A stretch of 64,000 nucleotides of DNA from Anaspis maculata (taxonomy: Eukaryota; Arthropoda; Insecta; Coleoptera; Scraptiidae). Of the stretch, positions 21,501-30,800 are shown piece after piece (position 1 is the stretch's first letter; each line of letters begins with the position of its first letter). The translations under genes and the position numbers were made by a program. Location: assembly GCA_949128115.1 (NCBI GenBank), contig OX421965.1, positions 56,724,012 to 56,788,011 on the forward strand, given 5' to 3'. The notes beneath the pieces were generated by a model. The model was not told the DNA's origin. It worked only from the letters and a program-made list of their open reading frames with translations, and ran no database searches.

Positions 21501-23424
21501 TTGAAATGAAGCATGTTGTGGCGGTTACCATAATTTTTCCAAATCAGGATTCTTGACGTAACGTCAGTAACTTTATGTCAAACCACAATTACGATCATGG
21601 TTACCATATCAGCCCTCTTTTGGACATTTTTCTACAAGGTGTTCACGCGAGACGAATACCCCCTCATTGAAAACTTTCCCTTCGTGATAATTAAAAAAAG
21701 AAAAAATTATCATTGAACAATTTTTTCCATAGTTTCTGAAAATGTCAAGTATAATTTTCCATTTCGTGCCAAATATAGGATGTCACAATTTTTTTGCATA
21801 TTTTTGAAACACCCTGTATTTTGTCATCAGCATCACAGTCGATTCACATTCTTAATCTGATTACAGAAATGTATGACACTTCTAAATTTTTTTTAACACA
21901 ATTGAAAAATTGGCATCCTAAGAATATTTTTTTTAGAATGATGGATTCATTTTAGAAATCAAATATGTCCCGGATATTTTATCAGTCATTTTATGTCATT
22001 GTATTTCAGTGAGAAGTGAAACAGAATATTCTGAACATATTTGAATTCTGAAATGAATCCATCATTGAAAAAAAAAATTGTAAATTTTTCAATTTTTTCA
22101 GAATTTTTTTAGAAGTGTTATGCATTTTTGTAATCATGATAACAGTGTGCATTGACTGTGGTGATGAAATACAGGGTGTTTCGAAAAAATGCAAAAAATG
22201 CGAGACCCTGTACGTACATGGCACGAAACGGAAAATTATACTTGACATATTCAGAGACTACGGAAAAAATGTTCCAGGGAAGTTGTTTCTTTTTAGCACA
22301 CTTCTCCAAACGGGAAGGCGCTTTTGTCCTCGCTTTGTCCGTCCGTCCGTCCGTCCGTCCGTCCGTCCCCGCATCTAGTCCTAGACGAAAAGGTTTTTGC
22401 GAAAATTTTTTACTCCATTGGGTAGCTCATGACCTTGTATCCCGAACCAAGAAAAATCTTGACGAAATAATAATAAACAATGACAATAATAACAATTTAG
22501 TGTGACGCGGCATCGCCGTTGAATGCTGCATTTCAGAAGCCGGCCTGATCTCGAAAGTTATCACATGCGAGGAAGTGCCCGATCTTATCATTTTACCATA
22601 ATACATATGCGGAGTTATATTTAGAGAATGATTTGAACTTTATTTTAATGAAAATTTCACATCGGTGCGAGGTGCCGATTAGTAGTTATTAATTTTTGAA
22701 CATGACTCCGAAACTACGGCTCGGCCGCAAATGATTTATTCGTTGCTTGCTGGTGCTTGATATCCTTTCCTCCGAACAAAACGAAATTCAATACAGAAAA
22801 TATTTCAACTCGAATGGGTAGCTCATGGCCTTGGTACGCGAATCAAGAAAAATGTTGCCGAAATAATCATGAACAATTACAAAAATAACATTTTGGTGTA
22901 GGGCGGCTTCGCCGATCAAGTGCTGGCATTCGCGGTAAGATGTAGAAAGTTGCGATATGCAGGCAACTACAATTTCTTAATGAAATACATCACTGCATGT
23001 ACGGCATTATATTCAGAGAGCAATTTGAACTTTATTTTGACAAAAACCCCACTTCGATCCGACCGTTAGGTCAATTGTTATCGATTTGTGAAAACGGCCG
23101 CAAAGCCACGGCTCGGCGCATATTACACGACCCTACAAATTTAAAATCAGACGTGCCGAAATAGTAATTGAACATTTTGAAATAGCCAATACTAGGTACC
23201 TGAAGGATAATGGCACTCAAATTACGAAACATGTTCGCTCAATAACAAAAAAAAGTAGGTAGGTATCACTAAAAATCATGTGACAAGGCTACCATTTTTT
23301 CGGTTTTTCGATAAAAAAGAAATGTTCCAATTCAAAAGTGAACCCGATATTCGTGTTCAGGAGGTCGAAATCAGTTGGAGCATACTTTTTTTATATAAGT
23401 AACAGAATGACGCTTATGTGGCCG

Positions 23425-23455
<31 letters not shown>

Positions 23456-26349
23456 CGAGTCCGTGCAGAAATTAAGACGCTGTACTCCTTCTCGAGAATT
23501 GAAACAAGAGTCTTGGAACTTTTTTCCGATTAATAGCTGATGTCTCCAAGGGTGGCCAATGGGCACTATTTTTGTTATCCATACATCGTTATCATTATTC
23601 TCAAAAAACAGAGATCTCCTGTGCACTTCGATGAAGTTGAACTTCTCCTCGGGAAATAAAGCTACAGCCGTTGAAGATTGAACTTTATCCGGTGGATAGC
23701 TTAGGTCCTCAAGGACCAAATAGGCAGGTTGGCTTTCATAATTCGGCCGCCATCTTGGCTGCCATATTGAAATTTCTTATTAGTGGAACGATTGTCATGA
23801 AACTTGAAACTCACCCTTGTCTAGTATGATCATTCTTATTTTCAAGCCAAATTTTATGATTGCCCCACCATCTTGGCCGCCATATTGAAATCTCTTATAA
23901 GTGGAAAGATTTTCATGAAACTTGAGAGTTACGCTTGTCTCGTACGATCATTCCTATTTTCAAGCTGAGTTTCATAATTCTGCCGCCATCTTGGCCGCCA
24001 TATTGAAATCTCTTGTTAGTGGAACGATTTTCATGAAACTTGGAACTTACCCTTGTCTAGTACGATCATTTTGATTTTCAAGCCGAATTTCATGATTCTG
24101 TCGATATTTTGGCCGCCATATTGCAATTTTTTGCCCAAGACGATAGAACCCTAATCACTTAACATCTTGCGTTCACTAATCCTCCAAAAAGGAAGTGCGC
24201 TACTGAGCCTCATGCCCATGAGGCATATTCGCTTGTTTGAATTATCATGAAAAGGAAGTTTTTGATAGGGGGTTATCCCTCTCGCGTGAACACCCTGTAC
24301 AAAAATGACCAAAAGAGGGCTGATATGGTAACCATGATGGTAATTATGATTTGACATGAAGTAACGAATGTTACGTCAAGAATCCTGATTTAGAAAATTC
24401 ATGGTAACCACCACAACATGCTTCATTTCAACTTATCCCTAAAAGGTGGCTGACGTCCATCGGGGGTAGCCCCCTTGGGGGTCGTTCGGGTGGAATTTTG
24501 TCGTGGGAAGGTATGTGAAGTAAATTCATGCAAATCTGACAAATTTATGTCAAAAATATGCTTAATTAGAGATTCGCAATCAAGAACTGTAAATTTTGGA
24601 AAAAATCACATAGCCTTCGAAATGAAAAAAAATTTGTGAAACTAAAAAACCATTTCGAGATATTAATGCTACCTTTAGTTCTAAAAACGACATCAGAAAT
24701 AATCAAGATTTTTTTTCGGAAAATGGTACAACGTTAAAAATTGACCCTTTGCACACTCCCCCTTTTGACACTCTGTATATCATGTACATTTTCAATAATG
24801 AAATTACCCTATCTATCACCACGTCGCTGGAAGAAGGCCCTATCTGGCGTCGTCTTCTTTTTTGAAATCGGGTAATTTTTTTACAAGATATTCCCATTTT
24901 GGAAAATGCGAAATTTTTGATTACCCCTATTCACTTTTGACCTCGGGTTCCACCTTTTATCAACACGATAACTTTATCACTCTGATAGTAACTAAGCAAC
25001 TGGCCATCCTATTGGCTGGTGCATAGCAACTATCAGCGTGATAGATTTAATCTGCTCTTAAAATTTTGGTGGAACCCGAGGTGAGCGGTTTAGTTCTTAT
25101 ATCGAATTTTCTGCATGCATTTTTGAAGAAAACTGGATTTACGACTCAACCTGTACAGTAAAAAAATTACAAAACACATTCAAAGGTTCAAAAACATCGC
25201 TTTTTGGTCTGTTTAGAAGAGTTTACTGAAATCTTTCAAAATAACGAAAATAAAGGGGGTCGAAGGGCTACCTTTCATTTGACCCTCCATATTTTCGAAA
25301 ATAAGAACCCTAAATTTTTTTCAACATTTTCGTGATAATTTTGAAGCCTTTCTCTAACTGCAGTTCAATTTTCTACCTCAAGTTTGCAAACACCCTGTAT
25401 ATCGCTTTGGACTCAAAATGCGATACTTTTGAGACACCCGTACATGCGACAGTAGAGCCGAACGGGTGAAGGCCATGGTACACAAATGACTGTCAAACCA
25501 TGAAGCTCTGTTCTGGTTTTGTTTTATACCATCAGCAGTATTGCCACCTGAATTGCTACTGTAGAGGATTGATGGTTGTAATTGAATAATGGAATATGAA
25601 CATTACCAGTAGTGGTTTTCTTCTGTGCCGCTGTATTGTTCGGGGTGGCTGGCACTTGGCTGCGCAGCGTGTGTTCCGCGGCGGGGCTGGCCTCGTTGTG
25701 GTTGGCCTCCAAGCCGGAGAAAGTATCATGGCGGGTCCTCCTGGCTCTTTTGTGGGGCCTCTCACTCGAAGTGTTCAATACTTGGCTGTTGTTCGAGTTA
25801 TTATTGGTAGTGTTGTTGGTGGTGGTGACCGGAGGCTGTTGCTCCTTGTTCTCCACTTGGACGGGCTCGTCGCGGCCGAAATCTGCAAGCACATCTACGT
25901 GACCAGAAAAACAATAGAAATGAACTTATTCATCTAGCAACCGAACCTAAGTTTTTGAAGTCCTGATCCAGGGATCTCGTCTTTATTTCGATTTTATCGC
26001 TCAACTTTTGGACGATTGCCATCTTTTCATCGCCCAGTTCCTGCTGAGTGATCAGGGCTTGTCGCATTCTCTGCAGGATCTTGCCAGTCTTTGGAGCATT
26101 GTCCGGTGTTACTTTCTGCAGACTTTCCATCAACTGCTGCGTCTCGCGGACTTTGGCTACAATCACAGGGCTTTAGTACAGGGGCAGAATGCAGAGTATT
26201 GAGGGCAGCTCACCTATGTAACAGACGTCCAGCTCTCGCAGTCTGGTGATGAGCCTCTGGAGCTCATCAGGAAGGTTCTCAACGCAGTCCAAATAATTCT
26301 CCACGTACGTGGCAGAGTACACTGCCTCCACTGAAACTTGGTTCAGCAT
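15526..26349 (-). CDS. ING: Inhibitor of growth (ING1/ING2-type) PHD-finger protein, complete, four exons
   Basis: ING proteins recruit histone acetylation or deacetylation complexes to H3K4me3. Exons on the minus strand: 26349-26214, 26156-25947, 25882-25607, 15851-15526, 315 residues in phase. Residues 1 to about 115 are the ING N-terminal helical domain ([19 protein letters not shown], then [20 protein letters not shown]). The middle is an Asn/Thr-rich disordered linker with a basic patch, and GKKKKRKAR opens the last exon. Residues 241-290 are the PHD finger ([35 protein letters not shown]), with the Cys4-His-Cys3 ligands and the aromatic cage tyrosine. A Lys-rich polybasic tail ends the protein, as in ING1/ING2. 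Intron 3 spans 9.8 kb and contains two giant hairpins. The start is the first ATG before the domain. Confidence 0.92.
16021..20238. mobile_element. 4.2-kb foldback element in ING intron 3
   Basis: The left edge TACAGGCTGTTCCTTTTTCG (16021) is mirrored by a right edge ending ACACCTGTA (20238). Arms of about 2.1 kb pair around a centre near 18290. Internal mirrored landmarks are TACCGGGTGAAAAAAA near 16982 against its complement near 19590, GCATATACAGGGTGAG near 18148 against CTCACCCTGTATATGC-like sequence near 18420-18435, and matching open frames at 17880-18107 (+) and 18470-18697 (-). A piece at about 16160-16440 is present only in the left arm and is related to the end of the insert at 22304-24236. 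Confidence 0.85.
17880..18107 (+). other. Conserved 75-codon frame in the left arm, mirrored at 18470-18697 (-)
   Basis: Both arms keep an uninterrupted frame containing [16 protein letters not shown] and [12 protein letters not shown], differing at only about ten residues. The start is the second residue after an upstream continuous reading. No domain is recognised. It may be the surviving part of an ancestral element protein, or chance, since the arms are similar in DNA anyway. Confidence 0.3.
21293..21582 (+). repeat. 145-bp tandem duplication in the left arm
   Basis: The block from CCACCCCAACGACCCTCAAG at 21293 repeats almost exactly from 21438, a period of 145 bp, with only a few substitutions (CTTTACGGATGA against CTTTAGGGTTGA). 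The right arm has a single inverted copy near 24350-24490, so the duplication happened after the hairpin formed. Confidence 0.85.
22337..22368 (+). repeat. (GTCC)n microsatellite
   Basis: Eight tandem GTCC units lie near the left edge of the 1.9-kb insert. Confidence 0.95.
23429..23456 (+). repeat. (GTCT)n microsatellite
   Basis: Six GTCT units are followed by one GTCC unit, about 1.1 kb from the GTCC array and apparently part of the same insert. Confidence 0.9.
23746..24130 (+). repeat. 118-bp tandem repeat, three full units and a partial fourth
   Basis: CATCTTGG starts at 23751, 23869 and 23987, with a decayed fourth start at 24105, giving an exact 118-bp period. Each unit includes GCCATATTGAAAT, TTTCATGAAACTTG and CCTTGTCTAGTA-like sequence. 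Confidence 0.9.
24941..25081. mobile_element. MITE-like element with CCTCGGGTTCCACC ends, TGA duplication
   Basis: The 141-bp element begins CCTCGGGTTCCACC and ends GGTGGAACCCGAGG, flanked by TGA on both sides (24938-24940 and 25082-25084). It interrupts the right arm of the foldback; the uninterrupted left arm near 20850 shows the empty target with a single TGA. This gives a clean 3-bp target duplication. Relatives: 34693-34843, 54257-54345 (truncated) and about 57560-57644 (half). Confidence 0.9.
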
Positions 26350-26798
26350 AATTTCGCATGAAAATTGATGGCAAAAATCGTGTTTTTATCAGGTAATTTT
26401 TCAAATACACTTCGCCATTCCCTGCGTTCTAAAAACTGACAGTGACAGGTTTGTGACAGATGACGCTTGATGGTAAACAACGCAAACAAAATCGCACTAA
26501 ATTCACTAAATCTCATTGCAAATGCATTATTTTCGTCGAAAGAGCCCATTTGGACCAAATTTGTATGTATCAATCTAAGTTTGGAACGTTTTCTAGTCAC
26601 AGGTTCGCTCTAAAAATCGAACTGTGAACTTAACGGTACATACGGGTATTTGTTCACGTCCTAGAGAAACTGCAAATCCCCTAGATCGAACGCGCTAAAT
26701 TTGAATCTCACCTAACCTCAATCCAGTGAAACGTCCGTTTTGCTTATTTCAACACTTTTAACTGCATAATCGTGATAAATTTACAATAATTGAGAAAA
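26350..26798. promoter_or_regulatory. Bidirectional promoter region between ING and LYPLAL1
   Basis: The ING and LYPLAL1 start codons face away from each other across 449 bp. No gene or repeat is evident, so both promoters and 5' UTRs must share this interval. No TATA box is obvious. Confidence 0.6.
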
Positions 26799-27602
26799 AT
26801 GTGTAAATTGGGCGTCACGCACATCATAAAACAAACAAACAATGTCCACACAGGTGCTGTTATTTTCCTTCATGGTTCAGGTAAGAACAGTGAACACTTG
26901 TCTTGAAACTGACTTTAAAATTGAAACGACACCTTCCAGGCGATACAGGAAAAGGAATATTGGACTGGTTCAGATTTTTTATGAAGGACTACGCCTCGCC
27001 TCATCTCAAGTTCTTGTTTCCGACAGCTCCTTTGCGCCCTTACATTCCAATGGGGGGAGAAGTACTCATTTTTTATTTTTATTCTTTATAAAACCAAAAG
27101 AATTACACCTAAATTACAGACGAGTCACGTATGGTTCAACCGTTACGACATTACACCTGAAGTTCGAGAGCATGTTGAAACGCTGTCATCAATCGAGACC
27201 GAGATCAAGAAGCTCGTTTCTCAAGAAGTGGAGGCGGGGATTCCGCTGAATAGAATCATAATCGGCGGATTCTCCATGGGCGGCGCCCTGGCTTTGCATG
27301 CGGCTTATCGGTTTTTGCCCGGAATTGCCGGCTGTTTCGCTCTGTCTTCATTTTTGAACAAAGATTCGTTGGTCTATAAAAATTTCAATGGTTCTGGGTC
27401 GCCTTTGTTCATGTGTCATGGCGATCGCGACACGCTCGTGCCGCTTGAATGGGGGCAAGCCAGTTTCGAAGAGCTGGAAAAATTGGGCGTGAAAGGTGAA
27501 TTCAAAGCGATTCCAAATATGATGCACGAGTTGAAGAAAAATGAGCTCAAAGATCTAATCAAGTGGATTGATACTGTGATACCACCTGTCAAAGATTCCT
27601 GA
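26799..27602 (+). CDS. LYPLAL1: Lysophospholipase-like protein 1 (acyl-protein thioesterase family), complete, three exons
   Basis: LYPLAL1 is an alpha/beta hydrolase related to the acyl-protein thioesterases that remove acyl groups from cysteines; it prefers short chains. Exons 26799-26880, 26940-27061 and 27120-27602 join in phase to 228 residues. The first exon ends in GAVIFLHGSG (oxyanion-hole region), continued by DTGKGILDW. FLFPTAPLRPYIPMGGE and SHVWFNRYDI follow the human protein. The catalytic triad is visible: Ser120 in GGFSMGG, Asp172 in HGDRDTLVP and His204 in NMMHEL. FALSSFLNK is also typical of LYPLAL1 rather than APT1/2. Introns are 59 and 58 bp. The start is the only ATG in frame before the hydrolase core. 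There is no signal peptide, so it is cytosolic. Confidence 0.92.
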
Positions 27603-27864
27603 ACAACTTATTTTTTGCGATAGTTTTTTACTTTGTAATAATGGAAATAATAGAATGTAGAATTTTTATGTTAAATTAATATTGTTTAAAGCGTTAAACG
27701 GTGTTTTTGAATTTCCCAGAATTTTATTTAGTGTCATCTGTCCTGTAATGTTGGTGATAGTGTATGTCAATCTGTCAATTTGACGTTTGACTGTCAATCA
27801 ATGCTGACTTAACCTCAATTTTAAATGTCTTCAGCGCTGCGTTGCAATCACTAGAACCGCGAGT

Positions 27865-30800
27865 ATGTCGTCAAGATTGTGAGTACTGACTGAATACAAT
27901 GGAAACAAATGAATACCTAGCCGTTTTTAGCTATCCAATTTATCAAAAAGGCGGTCCGCAGCTGAGGGTGTTCCTCCCCAATTTTTGGCTGAAGCTGATC
28001 CGCCCCAACGTAAACCAACCCCCCAACGTAGTTCAGTTTGCCTGTTCAATGCAAATGACCCAGTACGATGTCCGAAGCTACCTCGAGAAGATCTACGGGC
28101 TGGAAATAGCCGATGTACGAACTCGAATAGCACAGGGCAGCACCTACCGCCAGCCACAAAAAGGATATGTCGTCAAAGATGAAGACACAAAAGTCGCTTA
28201 CGTTACTTTGGTAATTACTTTATTAAAATTCCTCCTTGAACGGGTAGTATTCGTGATCGACAAACGGCAATTGCGCCGTTACCCTTTGGTGTTTATCACA
28301 TGACTTCAAGTATTTAACATCTTCAGGGCGCAGCGTGAAATCAAAGATTTGCGAATTTTCAATGATGCGCGATTTCGTCACCGATTTTGGAATCACGACC
28401 GTTCCCAAAGAAACCAAATAGTTGAGGATGATTTGAGCAGCGGTTTTCTTGTATTTCTTGCCCATAGCGATGATTTTGGGGTCTTGCATGGTGGGTGTTG
28501 GGAGGTTGGTGCTGCTGGCTTGACTCATCCGGCCCAGCGGGCAAAACCCCGTCACCACCACGTTGTGGCCTTTGCAGAAGTCGATGAGTTTTTCTTGCTG
28601 GATGTTTGGGTTGATTTCGAACTGGTTCACTGCTGGTTTGATTCTCGAATTGTCTATGACTCGTTGCAACTGGATACTGTTGAAGTTTGAAACTCCAATG
28701 CTCCTGGCGAAACCCAAGTCCACGCATTCTTCCATTGCTTGCCAGGTTTCCAAATAATCCACGTCGCTGTATGCAGATGCCCCTTCGTTCACAGGCAATA
28801 GTGGGGCTGATTCCTGAAAGTGACATTTGCGTTACCTATCCATCCATCAGAAGTTAACAGTCTGCTGGTTGATGAGGCGCGTGCCTTTCTACCCCACGCT
28901 GATTTACGCATTTTCCCGGAAATATCCCTACTTGCAAACAGTGGGCAATCTCTGAGCCTATCCCAATGTCGTCTAAATCCTATTTTTGCTGCTAGTAGGT
29001 ATTTTCTTAATTAATTCTTTGTGTCTCATTCATGAGGTGTCCTTCTGCTAATCTAGATAATATCTGTGGCGTTTTCATTATGCATCTGTAACACATTTTC
29101 AGCGCTTCTATTTTTTTGCCCACTTCTCCAATCTACTATGTTGGACCATACAGTACCGTGCTTCAGTACGTTCCTATTTTATTTAGCTTGTGATAATCTA
29201 ACTCTAGACAAGAGAATATTTCTTAGTTTACCGAATTCAAAACAAGCATACCTTGAAACCCATCGGGTAATGCATCAAAAAAAGGTCAACATAATCAACT
29301 TTTAAACTTTCAAGACTTTCCTTCAGCTTCGGTAGCACCAAATGCTTCTCATGGTAGTTGTTCCATAACTGAAATGCTTATTCTGCTCAAATCAAATAGA
29401 AATTTATCATTTTCAATGTATTGAGGATTGAACATTCCAGCAAGTAAATAGGTACTTTTGTAGTAATGAAAAGATCTTGGCGGTTCACGGTGCCATCCTT
29501 GATTTTGGCCGCAATTCCAGTTCCAACTTCGATTTCGTTGTCATAGAACCAGGCGCAATCAAAGTGCCTGTACCCCACATCTATGGCATCTTGGACTGCA
29601 ATCTCAACTTCTCCCGGTTTAGACTGAAATATATTTTCAAGTTTACAAAAAAAAAAGCAAAAATAGGTGCTTACTTTATACGTGCCTAATCCAATGATTG
29701 GAATTCCAAGCCCATTGTTCATTTTCAAAGTCCTGTTCATTATATTTTCAAGAATAGCTAACACGTCTGCATTTTCTTGAATGGCATGATTAGCACGTGA
29801 AATTTTTGATGTTTACAGTCGGCATGATGTCACTTACGTAATAAGTCATCTGTTTTAAATAGACTGTCCAACCAAAGATTGTTCAAAATTAAAAACCTCT
29901 CGCTAGAAATTCAAAACGGAATTGTTTGATTGTCATAGTTCTAGCAGTACCTACACGTAAAAATGGCTCTAGGCTTGGTCTTGGCTATCAGTTAAGGTCC
30001 ACAGAATCAGATTTTTTTGGTGGCAACGGCCAAAAGTGGTCCGGTTACCCAGAGGTTTACCGGTCCATGAGGTTTTTTCTCAATACAATCCATTCTATTT
30101 CCATTTCCGACAATTCCCGAAGCTCAAGTTTGCCTGAAGGTTGCTAGGCAAAAGCATTAAGCCTAAGTAAAGTCGAGAAGTCGACGGAAATGTAAACGGA
30201 GAGGAAAACGTAACACAAATGGGCCAATGGCTACGTTTACACCGTGGCTTTGGTCCGCGACCTAAGCACTAAATTTGACCAAAATTTTAGTTGACGTGGC
30301 GTAAACAATCACGGACAAGGACCAAGTAGCTTGGGTCAGGTCTCCGACTAGCCGTAGACTAACCTAAATTTAGTTTTCAGATTTATTTAATTTAGAGTAT
30401 CTAGATTAAAATAGGTCGGCCGCGTTAGTCTACCGGTGTAAACGCTGGAAGAGAAGAATTCCACCTAAAGTGATTCTTCTCTTCCAGCGTTTTCACCGCT
30501 AGGGCAACGCGGCCGACCTATTTTGAAACATCAGCTAAAACTGAATAAATTTGAAAACAAAATTTTGGTCAGTGCACGGCCAATCGGAGACCTGAACATC
30601 TTATACTCTTGACAGACTGGAAAACTTGATGATCATTCAGCGTAAATTACGATATAAATGACCAGTGTGTCACGTCGTCATTTACTTAATGATCATTTAG
30701 AACGTCATTTAGGACCTTAATGGTCATTAACTAGGAGTAACCATAATCGCCGAATAATCGCTGGTGGTCGTGCATCATCGCCGTGATTTTTGAATACCAT

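Larger units (their letters stand above)
22304..24236. mobile_element. 1.9-kb insertion carrying tetranucleotide and 118-bp tandem arrays
   Basis: The surrounding foldback is interrupted after TTTCTTTTTA near 22302 and resumes at GAATTATCATGAAAAGGAAG near 24238, so the sequence between is an insert. It contains a GTCC array, a GTCT array, a 118-bp tandem repeat and, near its right edge, the hairpin GCCTCATGCCCATGAGGC. A related end, in opposite orientation, is at about 16160-16440. The class is not recognised. Confidence 0.6.
20501..25399. mobile_element. 4.9-kb multi-layer nested foldback in ING intron 3
   Basis: At least four mirrored layers share one centre. Layer 1: TACAGGATGTTTGCAAACTT at 20501 and its mirror ending 25399. 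Layer 2: TGTACAGGGTGAGTCATAAG at 20721 and its mirror near 25141-25157. Layer 3: TACAGGGTGTCAAAAGGGGG at 20999 and its mirror ending 24777. Layer 4: CTACAAGGTGTTCACGCGAG at 21632 and its mirror ending 24300. An inner palindrome spans about 21650-22300. Each layer has its own terminal sequence, but all share the CAGGGTG-like tip next to TA. Later insertions broke the symmetry at 22304-24236 and 24941-25081. Confidence 0.8.

Noticed and set aside
22304..24236. CRISPR-like array from the 118-bp repeats
   Set aside because: The units are contiguous without unique spacers, and the genome is eukaryotic.
25596..25937. Plus-strand Val/Gly-rich frames opposite ING exon 3
   Set aside because: Antisense of the Asn/Thr-rich ING linker, with no independent start context or domain.
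27899..28303. 134-codon frame starting METNEYLAVF as the mRpL23 start
   Set aside because: The first 10 residues are read-through of a 52-bp intron. Splicing from ATG at 27865 gives MSSRFYPIYQK, which matches the fly protein start.
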